Source of the DNA: Pterobdella sp. o SKG-2022
Taxonomy: Eukaryota; Annelida; Clitellata; Hirudinida; Piscicolidae
Assembly: GCA_964035795.1 (NCBI GenBank)
Contig: OZ038320.1
Location: forward strand, 31,657,739 to 31,721,738
Length of the DNA: 64,000 nt
Direction of reading: 5' to 3'
Below the pieces are notes generated by a model. It had not been told where the DNA came from, did not search any database, and saw nothing but the letters and a program-made list of their open reading frames with translations. Position numbers and translations under genes: made by a program. Every line of letters begins with the position of its first letter. The stretch's first letter is position 1. Of this stretch, positions 14,561 to 26,012 are shown one piece after another.

Positions 14561-16121
14561 TTTACTATCATTAATATTATGATTATCAATATTATTTCTT
14601 TTTTATGAATAGTATTTTTGCCACGCTTCAGTTGTTTCTTTGTTGTCATACAAATAATTAACAACTAACATCAGATTGAATAGATTTCATACAAATTTTA
14701 GAATTGCATATCTGCTTTTTTTCATTTTCTCATCATTTTTCAGATTTCCCTCTTCAATTTTTTTGAAATTTTTCTTTATTTAACAAATAAATATTTGATA
14801 AACTCACACGTAAAATTTCTTGGTATCAAATTTTCCAATGGATTGAAGCACAAAAAATTCACATAGTTTCATTTGAGTTTACTATAAAAAAATGCAACAT
14901 TCACTTTTTCCATTAGTAATTTTACCCAACAGAAAAATCATAACAAAATTGACATATTATTTTTGTTTGAGAATTTATTTAAAAGATAATCATATAAGAA
15001 TATTTGACATTTAATTGTTGAAGTCTCAATAATAAATGGTTGTAATCTCACCAACAATAAAGTTAAGGACCTATACAAGTCCTATCAGTAATTTATGTGT
15101 ATTTGTTATTTGAAGTACCTTCATTGAGGTGTCTGAGGAATTTTTGAGAGGTCTGAAAAGGTTTGCATTAATATTTTTGATTAGTTTTTTTGGAGTTTGG
15201 GAATGGTTGCAGTTTGGATGAATGAATCATTATCCAAATCCTATGTAAGTAATAATTTAGAATTTTTAGAATAATTATCATTATTTGATCAAAAAAAAAA
15301 TTTCGAGAAGAAATAAAAATACTTTCTACATCATAAATATCGGAATTAAGCGGGGTTTTTATTTAATTTGTTTTTTTTTTCTCATTATTTCATTTTCATT
15401 ATCAGGATAATTAATTCATCAAGTGTTTTTACGTTGAAGTTATGGGTTGGAAATAAAAAAAACAAAAAATAAGGCTCGATAATTTTCCAGTGATCATAAA
15501 ACTTCATCAATTGTTGAAACTTATATGAATGTTCCCACTCTCTTCTACCTCACTCTTCTTTGATTTCATTATTATTTTATATTCAATTTTTTCCACACGT
15601 TCTTCGGCATGTGTTGAAGATTAATTTACATATAGACACACTTATAATGAATTTAACCAGGCCTAGAATATATTATATTTTATTTGAGTATTCCAGACAA
15701 CATGTCTATAATTCTGTCTATACAATCTTCCCTCCCAGTCGTTTTTTTAAAGTTTTGCGTTGAAAAGTCAAAGTTGAAGGCTTGTCTAGACGATATATAA
15801 ATTAATTTTGGTTTTTTAGTGAATTATTTGGATTATTTTTTCATTTATTTATTAAATAATTTTAAGACCCATTAATGAGATTCAAATTTAATTTTTTTCA
15901 AAACAAATACTCTATTAATTCAATATATAATTCAATTATTTATTATATTTTATCAAAATTTCTTGATTAGATTTATTCTTAAAAAATAAATGTTATTACT
16001 CAAACCATAAATAGAGTGCAATTCAAATATTTAAACCTCATGTTGAAAATTAAAAAACACAACTCATTCCCCAAACTTCAAATGCCAATATCACAACCAC
16101 CAACCCACAACAGTTGATAGG
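14561..16121. other. AT-rich DNA upstream of the protocadherin gene
   Basis: Should contain the promoter and 5' UTR of the protocadherin gene. I cannot point to a specific core promoter element. A C/A-rich stretch precedes the start codon. Confidence 0.5.
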
Positions 16122-16586
16122 ATGGCATACAAAAATACAGTATTTCTTCTGTGGTTGGTGGCTTTCTCGTTGCACTTACAAAGCATTTTTTGCCACAGGG
16201 ATATTATTGATATGTATTACTACGTGCAAGAAGAAGTCCCAACAAATACGTTCATAGGCAACGTGCTACAGAAGTCGAACCTTTCATCCATCCACCCTCC
16301 AGATGTTATAGACCGCCTTTACTTCACCTTCTTCAAGCAAACTAAACGCCAACGTGACACAAAAACCAAAAAAATTGGGGAGTATAAAAGCTACTCCTTA
16401 GACTCAAAGACTGGCGATCTCAAAGTTTTCAAGAGGTTAGACAGAGAAGAAGAGTGTCCGGGTAAAGAGGAATGCACGGAGAAGTTTGATATTGCTGTGA
16501 GACCTGTAGAGTATTTTATTATTTTGAGGGTCACCGTCATTATCGTTGATGTCAATGATAACCCGCCTATCTTCCCTATGGAAAAT
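16122..16586 (+). CDS. Protocadherin exon 1 (signal peptide, EC1)
   Basis: 155 codons from the Met start to MEN. The EC1 calcium-linker motif DVNDNPPIF is near the end. The donor GTTAGT leaves phase 0. Joining to exon 2 gives the usual transition from PIFP into the next repeat's SENTQVG segment. Confidence 0.88.
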
Positions 16587-19500
16587 GTTAGTGTGTATTT
16601 GATATGTATGGGTAGAAACTTGTAAAAGCGGTTAAAAATTTAAAATTTTATCCCAATTCAGAAGTCATAAAATTGAATTCTTCTTATTAGTGAACATATT
16701 CAAAAACATTTTTTAGAGTTAAGAACGATAGCAAGGTAAAATAAAAACACAAGCATTACTCATCTTTATTAATTTTGCATGACGAGATCTTATTTACTGA
16801 AATACTTTGAAATTTCCAAAATAAATTCAATCTATCTTCGTTTCTATTTCAAATAATTTTTTTAAATGAATATCTCTTTTTCAAAATCGAATTAAACCTA
16901 AAAACCTTTTAGAAAAATGAACGAAGCTTTTTTCCTATAAAATAATAATATAAATCTTCAAAAAACTGAATAATTTATTATGAAAAACTAAATTAAATAT
17001 AAAACAGCGAATTATGAATCTGAATAAATTAACGATCCACTCTTTGTGGTTGATATAGTGGTAGGAAAGCAAGCATGATTTTTCCAAAAGTTTTAGTGCT
17101 GCTGATAAACTAATAATCAATAAATTATTCTTACAAGGTGATAATACCTGTTTCTGAAAACACACAAGTAGGAACTTCCATAAACATACCCGTCGCAATA
17201 GACAACGATAGCCCAAAGTTTTCTATACAACGTTATTTTATACATCCATACTCACCAATCTATAAACCCAATAACGAAAAAAACTTCTACTTTTTTTCTA
17301 ATTTTTCAAAAGTTGAAAATTTTTCATCGATATATCCTTACTTTGCGAAAGACCAGCTCAATAATGACAACTACCATAACGAACATCATCACCACCATCG
17401 GGATTATCATACTAGTTTACCAAATCACCTTGCTGACTTCAATGATTTTTTAAGCGTTAAGAACCCTTTCGAAATAGCTCAAGGACAGAGTAGAACTGGT
17501 TCTATAGAGGCTTTTTTACGTTTGCAACACCCTTTAGATAGGGAAAAAACTACTTCGTATTATTTTGTAGTTGAAGCTGTAGATCATGACGATGCTGAAA
17601 AGAGTGAAAAAAGCATTAAGAGATCGATCTTGGAAATAAAAATTGAAATAGAAGATGTTAATGACAACTCTCCCGTGTTTGAAAACAATGTTTATGAAGT
17701 ATCTATAAAAGAGACAATCCCCATCGGGAGCATTATACTGAGTGTAAAAGCGACTGATTTGGATGAAGGACCAAATAAAGAAGTGAGTAGTATTTAATAA
17801 CTATAAATAAATTTTTTTCAAAATCCAATTATTCATTTATTATACTCCATTATTTATTCACAAAGGTCACATACGAATTTAGCTCATTGACCTATAACGC
17901 GTTTGGAGACGTTTTCGCCATAGACAAACATACAGGAGAAATCTTGAATAAACAAAGCTTAGACTTTGAAACTATTTCTTTTTACCGCCTCACTGTGGTA
18001 GCTCAAGACCAAGGTCCCGGATCAACTCCCATTACAACCACTGTGAAGATCAATGTGATAGACGTTAATGATAATGCCCCTAAAATCTCCGTCGAAACAC
18101 TTTCTTCGCAGTTTGGTTTGACGAAGGTTCAGGAGAATTCCCCTCCCAACACCTTTGTGGCGCATGTTTCTGTGAGTGATTTGGACGGAGGTCAAAACGG
18201 GAATGTCAACTGTTTTCTTCATAATCCCGAAAATGTTTTCGATTTGAAACCAATTTTAGATTCTGAATACCAGATAATGACGACTAGAACTTTGGACAGA
18301 GAGCAGCAAGCAAGGTACATGTTGGAACTCGAATGCATAGATAACCCCATGGATAGAAATGAGGTACTGGTAGGAAAAGCTCAAATAGAAGTAGAAGTGA
18401 CCGATATGAATGACAATGCTCCTGTGATAATTAACAGTGATTCTATTTTTGAGTTCTATGAAAACAATTATGTCGGTGCCATTGTAGGCACTTTTTCTGC
18501 ATCAGACAGAGACATTGGAGATAATGCAAAACTGGTATTTTCTATCAAAAACATCAATCAAAAGTCACAAAAATTTTCTTCTTCTGGCGCTGTTCCCGTT
18601 GAAAGCATGCTTAAGATCGAACCTAGAACTGGAGTTTTAACTTCCATAGTATCGTTTGACAGAGAAATAGTAGAGAGGATTGAAATCCTTGTAGTGGTAG
18701 AAGATATGGGAAGTCCAGTTAGAAGTAGCACTTCTAAAGCAACAATAATAATAAACGATGTTAACGATTGTGCTCCGGTTTTCAGTCATGAGTCGTATGT
18801 TTTCGAACTGCCTGAGAACAGACCTAGAGGAGAAACTGTGGGGATGGTGCAAGCTACAGATGAGGATATAGGAACCAATGGAGAAATCTTTTATGAAATC
18901 ATTCCCACTTATGATGACCATGATATGTGGAAAAATAACAACTACGACAATGATAACCATTTAAAAAACAGCGACTACGCTCGTAAACTGTTTTCAATTG
19001 ACTCAACTTCAGGTCACATCCTTTCCAGTGCAACCTTTGACAGAGAACTCAAAAGCTCCTACCACTTTCAAGTGAAAGCTGTAGACAAATCTTTCGATAA
19101 TCCCCTGTCTTCATCTTGTTTCATCACTGTGGTAGTGACTGATGAAAACGACAACTACCCTGTCATCAACCATCCAAGCATCTACAACAGAACTATCGAG
19201 GTTAGAACAAAAAATAGAAATTCTAAAATATTTAATTAAAAATTTCAAATAAATAAATATAAAAAATTGAATTGAAATAATGATCATTTTTTTTAAAGTT
19301 GACAAAAAATTTTGAACATTTAAACCAATAATAAACAATAAAAAAGAAATCACATCTTTTATATATAAAAGACTAGGTTTTTTAAAATGCCATAAATATT
19401 ATCATAGAGCATGGATGAAAAACCAAATTTTTGCATATTTTAAACAAATAACAAACTTCAAAACAACTATAACCAATCAGTTTTAAACATGTAATAACTA

Positions 19501-21382
19501 ACCACATTCGAAATCTTACCCCAGATTCCCACCTCATCCCCAGTGGGGTATTTGGTTTTCAGGGTGCTAGCCACAGATGCGGATACCTTCCAAGATTCCA
19601 AGTTGCACTACTCCCTCAACCAACAAGACCACCTTTTTGAGATCGATCGAGAATTGGGGTCTATCCATGTAGCAAGTAATTTATTAGTGTTAATCGATGT
19701 TTTTTGTAGTTTTTTTTTGTTTTTTGTGTTTTTTTATTGATTTTTGTTTTTTTTATTTTTTCTTTTTTTGTTTTTTTTTTGTTTTTTCATAAAATTGCTA
19801 ATAATTCTTTAATTATCTGTGTTATTTTAATTTCAATCATGTTCATAACAAAATTTTAAAATTTAAGACTATAAATTCTCTATAATTTTTTTCTCTAAAT
19901 TAACTGGTTGTATCATTTTTTTGGCATATTTTTCAATCATTCATTTTTTTCAACACTCTCTTCATAAATATTATCATTACCTATTTCTATTAGCTTTGAA
20001 TTATTATCAGTAGTATCATTCATCATCCCCACTACCACCATAACCATCACCATCTTCTCTCAAAGATTACATTTAATCAACCCATCCTCACTAGCCTCAC
20101 TGCTAAGCCAGGAGAATTCATGCCACCAACTCATCATCACTGTTTCTGATGACGGTTTCCCGCCATTGTTAGTTCATAACAATAATAATAGTAATAATAA
20201 TAACAGTTTATCACATTAGTTCTATTGATGTCATTATCTGTTGTTATTTTTATTCTTTCAAATATTTTTATATATTTTTCAGTATTTAAATTTAAACATC
20301 AAGTGATAATAAATTCCTTAGATAAAGCATTTTTCTATATTATTTCATTTTTTTTCAGTTTATTGTAGTTGTTGAGTTTTCTCATTATTTATTCCATAAA
20401 ACAATACAATATAACAGTGGATCAATCAACAAAAGATATTAATACAATAAACTAAATAATTCATTTAATAGTGTAATTAGCATCATTAATGCATCTCCAT
20501 AGATGCATTGAAGCAGAACCATGAGGATTGCTATGATAAATAGCAGTCTTTTCTCTATATCTCTGTCACTATGAACATTTGTCAACAAAAATATTTTCAG
20601 TTTGTATGTTTCAGAATTAAATCTTTATTTTGTTTCGAGCTGTTTTGTTTTTTACATATGACGAGTATGATCATAGGGCTTCAACGCAAAAATTTTAGAC
20701 CACATATTTATTTTTTCTTCACTCCTTGTTTTCTTTGGTGTATTGAAAAGTTAATTGATATTTCTTTTTTTACAATATTTTTTTTCAAATATTTTTTTAA
20801 AAAGACAAAACCAAATATAGAACATTCTATCTCAACATTCTATCTTTTATATTTTAAATTATAATTAACTATATTATTAACTTCTTAACTTCATTATAAA
20901 CTCTATTGTAAAACCAAACACCCAGGTCGACTTCTACCTCATTGATCGTTTGTCTCAACAACTCTGAAAGTTTTCTTAACCAGATCGGCAAGTACCTGTG
21001 GAAGGATGGGTACATCCACGCTAACAGCCCCTACCGTAACCTTACCATTGTTGTAGTCCTCGCCATCGTATCCACCTTCATCACTATCGCTCTCTTCGTC
21101 GCCATCCTTATCCTCAACAAACAAGACAATGAAAACAAAAACAGACCAGCCAAAGACCATTATTTAGTTACGACGACCAGAAACGGAACAACATCTAGCG
21201 AGTTGAAAAAAACTTATAATTCTGATTTCATGACGTTGAACAACACTTTAAAACCCACAAGACCTTGGTTGGATTCTGAGTCTAACTTTCAAAAGAACGT
21301 TTTTAAAAATGAATTCTCTTTGTCTTCTCCCGATAAAAAAGTTGGTTTTAATGATAACTTTTCAAAACTAAATCTTATATAA
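16122..21382 (+). CDS. Protocadherin, seven cadherin repeats, six exons
   Basis: Predicted 1041-residue single-pass adhesion receptor. Coding exons are 16122-16586, 17138-17782, 17866-19200, 19525-19675, 20095-20167 and 20926-21382. All introns are GT-AG with matching phases (0,0,0,1,2), and the sum is 1042 codons. A signal peptide occupies about residues 1-25. Cadherin repeats EC1 to EC7 follow, marked by calcium-binding DVNDN-type linkers near residues 145, 328, 436, 550, 668 (DVNDC) and 796 (DENDN). A strongly hydrophobic transmembrane segment lies near 929-953, then a cytoplasmic tail of about 88 residues. Seven repeats and one transmembrane segment resemble non-clustered delta-1 protocadherins, which mediate calcium-dependent adhesion. 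EC2 carries a long His/Asn-rich insertion. The start is the only Met before the signal peptide. The C-terminus is uncertain because a further open tail follows (see 21341-21752). Confidence 0.9.
17138..17782 (+). CDS. Protocadherin exon 2 (EC2, start of EC3)
   Basis: 215 codons in phase 0, after acceptor ACAAG and before donor GTGAGT. It carries the SENTQVG opening of EC2, a roughly 70-residue insertion with a run of five His, a LDRE motif, the DVNDNSPVF linker and the start of EC3 up to DLDEGPNKE. Confidence 0.9.
17866..19200 (+). CDS. Protocadherin exon 3 (EC3 to start of EC7)
   Basis: 445 codons in phase 0, bounded by CAAAG and GTTAGA. It completes EC3 and carries EC4, EC5 and EC6. The linkers are DVNDNAP, DMNDNAP, DVNDCAP and DENDNYP. 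LDRE or FDRE motifs precede each linker as expected. The donor lies just after the start of EC7 (RTIE). Confidence 0.95.
19525..19675 (+). CDS. Protocadherin exon 4 (EC7, first half)
   Basis: Begins IPTSSPVGYLVFRV after acceptor CCCCAG and contains the ATDAD motif and FEIDRELGSIHVA. It ends at phase 1 before donor GTAATT. 151 bases. Confidence 0.82.
20095..20167 (+). CDS. Protocadherin exon 5 (EC7, second half)
   Basis: A 73-base exon missed by simple open-frame searches. It enters in phase 1 after CTAG, reads TSLLSQENSCHQLIITVSDD then GFPPL, and leaves in phase 2 at GTTAGT. It supplies the conserved VxDxGxPPL strand of a cadherin repeat, and its phases fit both neighbours. Confidence 0.75.
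20926..21382 (+). CDS. Protocadherin exon 6 (membrane segment, cytoplasmic tail)
   Basis: Enters in phase 2 after CCCAG. It completes the EC7 strand (STSTSLIVCLNNS), then has about 25 juxtamembrane residues, a 25-residue hydrophobic helix starting LTIVVV, a short basic stop-transfer region and a Ser/Asn-rich tail ending at TAA. A GT at 21341 sits on a codon boundary and could act as an alternative donor. Confidence 0.85.
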
Positions 21383-21752
21383 CAAATAATGAATTTATTT
21401 AGAATCATATTACAATGCATGATAACGCAAGTTTCACAACCACAATCCTTGCACAACCACCACATCTCACCAATCCTTGAAACTTTCTTCCTACACTCCC
21501 ACAAAATTTTCAAAACTATTACAACCCCGAAAATTTTCTACGAATCCCCCACAGCAGGCAGAATCATCCATGCCTCCATACCAGGAAACTACGGCATTTT
21601 TTGCAGACATTTCCACGAACAACGTTTCCTACATCTATCCCACCACCTCTCCCAACCATCAACCCAATGAAACTCTTTATCCATCTTTCATCCCACCACT
21701 CTCTTCATCAAAAGATGTGGATAAGTACGTATCCACTTTAACAAAGTGAAGG
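21341..21752 (+). CDS. Possible alternative or frame-disrupted protocadherin C-terminal tail
   Basis: From 21426 to 21752 there is an open frame, different from that of exon 6, encoding a Pro/Asn/Thr-rich tail. It includes stretches such as NPPQQAESSMPPYQETTAFF and ends in TGA at 21750-21752. 21341-21431 is AT-rich, begins GT on a codon boundary and ends AAG, so a 91-base intron would join the tail in frame; the donor (GTTGGT) is weak. An adjacent frame also reads plausibly at 21403-21540 but contains a stop. This may be an alternative ending, an assembly frameshift or 3' UTR. Confidence 0.35.
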
Positions 21753-21907
21753 ATACTTGAGATGGTTTTTAAAATTAATTATTTGCTTTTTTATGGGCTG
21801 TTTTGGGTAGTTTAAGTTCAAATACAATTATTTGTATGGAAACTTTGTATAGATAAGTTTATATGCATAAATTTTTCTGCATAAATCCCAATACAATAAT
21901 TTTGAAA

Positions 21908-21913
21908 AATAAA
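21908..21913 (+). promoter_or_regulatory. Candidate polyadenylation signal of the protocadherin gene
   Basis: AATAAA about 525 bases after the TAA of exon 6 and about 155 after the alternative stop. It is a plausible signal, but AATAAA is common by chance in DNA this AT-rich. Confidence 0.3.
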
Positions 21914-23800
21914 TTGGACACAAACGTCTTGCATACAACAACTTAACAAACCTTCCATAAGTTTACCATACAAAAAAATTACGAATATGATTAAAGTGGC
22001 GTATACCTGAAAAGGTTCTAGACAAAAAATGAAATTTTTTCAACTCAATTCTATGAAAGTGTTCAAAAAGCCTGCCAAAAGAGCGCACAAGCCTGTGTTG
22101 CTAAAATATGTTTGGAACTGAAAAGCTTGAATCTACCAATAATACCCATATCATTTCGTGCTTTATATTATTATTTTTTATTGTTAATTTCATTATTATT
22201 GTTGTTTTTCGTATTTTTATTTTTATTTTTTTGTTGTTTTTATTATTCATTTCATCATTTTTATTATTAAGAGCAATATTTTTTGACATTGCTAGTATTG
22301 ATATCATTTTTCATTATTATTTGTTTTTATAATTTTTTTTATTATCGTTTTTATGCGTTATTTTTATAATTTTTATTTTTAATACTTATCGCAATATGTT
22401 TCGTTTGCATTTTTACAACTGAATTCTTATCATTTCCAAAATGTGTTATCTCCTAAATTTCGTGTTCACCAAATCTTCAAAACCAAAGATAATTATGTAA
22501 ATTTATATAACTTTGAAATATAATTTGTATTTTTATCTATCGACAGTCAAAATTTCAAGGCTATTGTTAGGGTAGATTATAATACTTACTTACGGGTATT
22601 GATGGTATTTTGAAAATGATTTATTGTTAAAAGTATTATTTTTTTTTTATTATTGAAGTATTTTTGTGTGTTCGAATGTTTCAATTCAATAATTCCATTT
22701 ATTATCATTTAAAAAAAAATATATAAAATAAATTTATTTATTATATTTTATTATTTTTTCATGTCCATGACGGCTTTTGCGTGTAAATAGTGGGTAGGAG
22801 GATGTGGAATATTCAAGAAGTAATATGAAAATTACTTCGTGTTCATTGATTTTTTTCATGGTCCGCCATCTTAGTTACAATTATTATGGTTACAACTAAT
22901 GCATTACTTTTTGTAATCAATGTATTCATTAGATTTATTCCAGTACATATATAATTATTGTGTTCACAAAGTTTTATTTATAACCATTGCAATGTAACCA
23001 TTACATTCATAAACGTACAGTTTCCTCGCATAATTATCCAAGATTAATGACTTTTGCATTTATAATTTTTAGAATCATAATTCTCAGAACTTTTGATCAA
23101 TATATAAACACTTTATTTATCATTAATGTGTTCTTACAGTATAATCTTTACAACCCATACAACAATCATTACAGTTTTACACCAAAAATCATTAGATAGT
23201 ATTCATTACATTTTGTAATCAATTGTAATTAAATTCACTACATCACATTTTGTATTCATCTCTAAAATTTTGTATTCGTAATTTTCAATGAGAAAATAAT
23301 TTTAAAAAATTTTTCTTCCTGGTTTTCATGAGTTTTAAACGGAAATACTTTGTGTTACTTATTTTTTTAGTTATAACAGAATCAATTTTTGTTTCCATCA
23401 TTTGTATTATGATGAGTTTTTCAATAAAAGATTTGTATTTATTTTTATTTCGAGTCTTCAAATCAAAAACACATTTTGTATAAATCTTCCATCGTTGGAA
23501 GCCACGCCCTTGTGTCTGAGATTTCTTTCAATTGTTTTATGTTTTATTTTTTTTTATACTTTTTATTTGATATCTGTTTAATTAGTTATAGTTTAAATAG
23601 TTATAAGAGTAACAAAAGTAATATATTTTTATAAAAAACTTTGTTCCACACAAACCTGTACACTACTTCCACGAGCAATGCTCTGTCAAGTCATTTTAAG
23701 TACAACTAGATAATATAAGTTACTCTTACGCTTATGGCTTTTACACAGTCAACTACAATTGAGTCTCACTGAAAACGAAGCGGTGTTTGTTGGCAGCTTT
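21914..23800. other. AT-rich intergenic DNA
   Basis: No recognisable gene or element. 22940-23260 is rich in short phrases such as CATTACA, TTTTGTA and ATTCAT that recur imperfectly and may be a decayed repeat. Confidence 0.5.
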
Positions 23801-23809
23801 TCTTTTTTG

Positions 23810-24100
23810 TGGAACCCTTGACGCCACTAAAATATCAGGCGTCATTTTGGATTCAAATCTTCACTCACTTCATCTTTAAAATAATCTGATCTCTCAACTT
23901 TCAAATCCAAGCCATAAATCAAATACAAAAATTTCTACCTTCTGCATCTGCCAATGCTCTCACTATCTCAATAGCTCTTTCCAGCTTGAACTACTGCGAT
24001 TCTCTTTTGCGGCAGCCAAACTACCTCTTGCGCAAGCTTCAACTTCTCCAAAACCACGTGACTAAAAGTCAATTTTCCAAGCTCATTACTTTAGCTCTTC
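23810..24100 (+). mobile_element. Decayed LINE reverse transcriptase C-terminal fragment
   Basis: Broken reading frames carry phrases typical of the region after the reverse transcriptase core in CR1/L2/jockey-type non-LTR elements. Near 23840-23860 there is GVILDSNL. Near 23980-24060 there is a segment reading SSLNYCDSLL, then PNYLLRKLQLLQNHV. In these families the equivalents are the LGVxLDSxL and LDYCNSLLxGLPxxLLxKLQxVQN motifs. Stops and frameshifts separate the pieces, so it is dead. The clade cannot be fixed from so little. Confidence 0.6.
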
Positions 24101-24607
24101 CAGTGAGTGTTTTGATCGTCTGCACCCGCTACAAGTTTTCCAAAAATGCAAATTTAAATTTTTTTGGCTCATTGTCTGCATTCTCAGACTTTTCACAGTC
24201 ATTTTTTTTCAATTTATAGACTCGTTTTTTTTATTAAATTTTCATTGACAGTCCCAAGTTTCAGCTGCATTTCTTTTACTCTTCTTTGTACCAGTATCGG
24301 AGACTTTTCCAACTTGACTTTTCAAGGTGTAATTGCTCGATTTAAAAGATTTTCCTTTCATACTCAGGTTAATATTTTTGATTTGGAGGTTTATTAATAG
24401 TTTTATTCACAAATTAATGTAGTTTCACATTTTAAAAAATTAATATTATAATGAACTCACAATAAAAAAATTTTAGTACTTTAAAAAATATAATAAAAAT
24501 TTTTCAACAAAACAATGAATTTAAATAAAAACATTGTAAAATATTAATAGTTACACACCTAGATATGTCACAAATCAAAAATAAATAATAACAACAAACA
24601 CACACAC

Positions 24608-24796
24608 GCACACACACGGGTGTTGAAATCAAAGAACTTTAAGCCAACAGTTCTGAGAAAGGCCGAAGATTGTTTGCTGAAGCTGGGCTGGGAAAAAGTT
24701 TATGCAATTGCCGGTGGATTTTGGGTTCATGTGTTTATGAGTTGTTCAATTGTTTGGTGTGTAGTTATGAATGAAAATTTGTATTTATTTATTTAA
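24608..24796 (+). other. Unidentified exon-like open stretch
   Basis: A frame open from about 24608 to a TAA at 24794-24796, in DNA with clearly higher GC than its flanks. It reads VLKSKNFKPTVLRKAEDC and then LLKLGWEKVYAIAGGFWVHV. The first two thirds looks like real protein; the end degrades into low complexity. There is no initiating Met, and no convincing acceptor because a CA tract precedes it. It could be an exon of an unmodelled gene or a transposon fossil. I do not recognise the family. Confidence 0.3.
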
Positions 24797-25965
24797 AGCA
24801 TTCTTTGACTGTATAATAAGAATTTATGTTTTTTGTGTTGATTTAATTATTCATTGCTCGTGTTTATTCATTATTAATTCATCATTAAACTGTTTCATCA
24901 TCAACTAAGTCATAGATTCATGGCGGGGGGTTTTTTATTGTATATCATTTGTTTAGTCTCACCTTGTTTAATTTGATTTGTTATATGCTCCTTTCATTCA
25001 AGATTCCCAATTTTTTGCAATTTCTATAAAAAAAAAACACACACACAACTGAGGTTGAACGGGTGATAATCAAAAAATAAAATTTCCCTCAATAAAACAT
25101 CGGTATTTCAAACACAACATCGGAAAACACCTGGTAATGTTTCCTTGACCACTAACACAAGAAGTTAGTGGGAAGTTTATCGGACTATCAAAATTAAGGT
25201 TTCATTTGAATTTATTCCATTACTTCATTTCTGATATTTCATAGTGTTTTTATATTTGTGCATTTCTTATATCAATTCAAACAAAAATTTTTTCTCATGT
25301 ATTTTATGTTACTAATTTTTGTTTAAAACGCCATAAAACAAGATAAATATGCAAATAGTTTTATTTATGCATAAATTATCAATATCTTTCTTAACTTTTA
25401 TTGTATTTAAACACTTGGCGATAATTTTGGAAGAATTATAGTATATTGGTGAACTTTTTTCCATATTTCTAGGAAAGAAATTTGTTGGTAAAAACAACAA
25501 AGAGTTAGGATTTTTTATTCTGATTTATTTTTCAATTTCTCAGTATTTTAAAATATTATTGAAATTTTTATTTATTTTTTATTATTCTTAATTTCATTCA
25601 TTTTCAGGAATAACTACGGACACTTTTAGCTATTATTTTTCAACTTTTTTTTTTTTTAAATTTTATATTTTATTTTTCTCTGTGAAATAAACTTTTCTAA
25701 ATTCAATACCATCAATTCATTTATTAATTTTTTTTCTATTATTTTTATGATTAATTTGCTGAATCATTTTTAATAAATAATATCCATCAATAAATCACAA
25801 TTATTAATAAATGAAACTTTTTATTACACTCAACAGGCAAAAGCCCAGTTTTAACAAGATAAAAAAACCGACCCGCCTTTGAAGTGATTGTAAAACACGC
25901 TTATATCTCTTACGATATTGCTCTCTTCGGCTCACTAATTGAATATTCGTGATGAGGTGATGAGG

Positions 25966-26012
25966 TGTGGTGTGGTGTGGTGTGGTGTGGTGTGGTGTGG
26001 TGTGGTGTGGTT
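25966..26012. repeat. TGTGG pentanucleotide microsatellite
   Basis: About nine tandem copies of TGTGG. Confidence 0.95.

Noticed and set aside
14156..14664. Poly-Leu and poly-Ile membrane-like proteins
   Set aside because: Translations of the ATT triplet tract on both strands.
16935..17216. Minus-strand open frame in the protocadherin intron
   Set aside because: Shadow overlapping the start of exon 2; no coding features.
20168..20220. Asn-rich continuation of protocadherin exon 5
   Set aside because: Using the later GT at 20191 gives the wrong phase for exon 6. The GTTAGT at 20168 gives the conserved FPPL-S transition and the correct phase.
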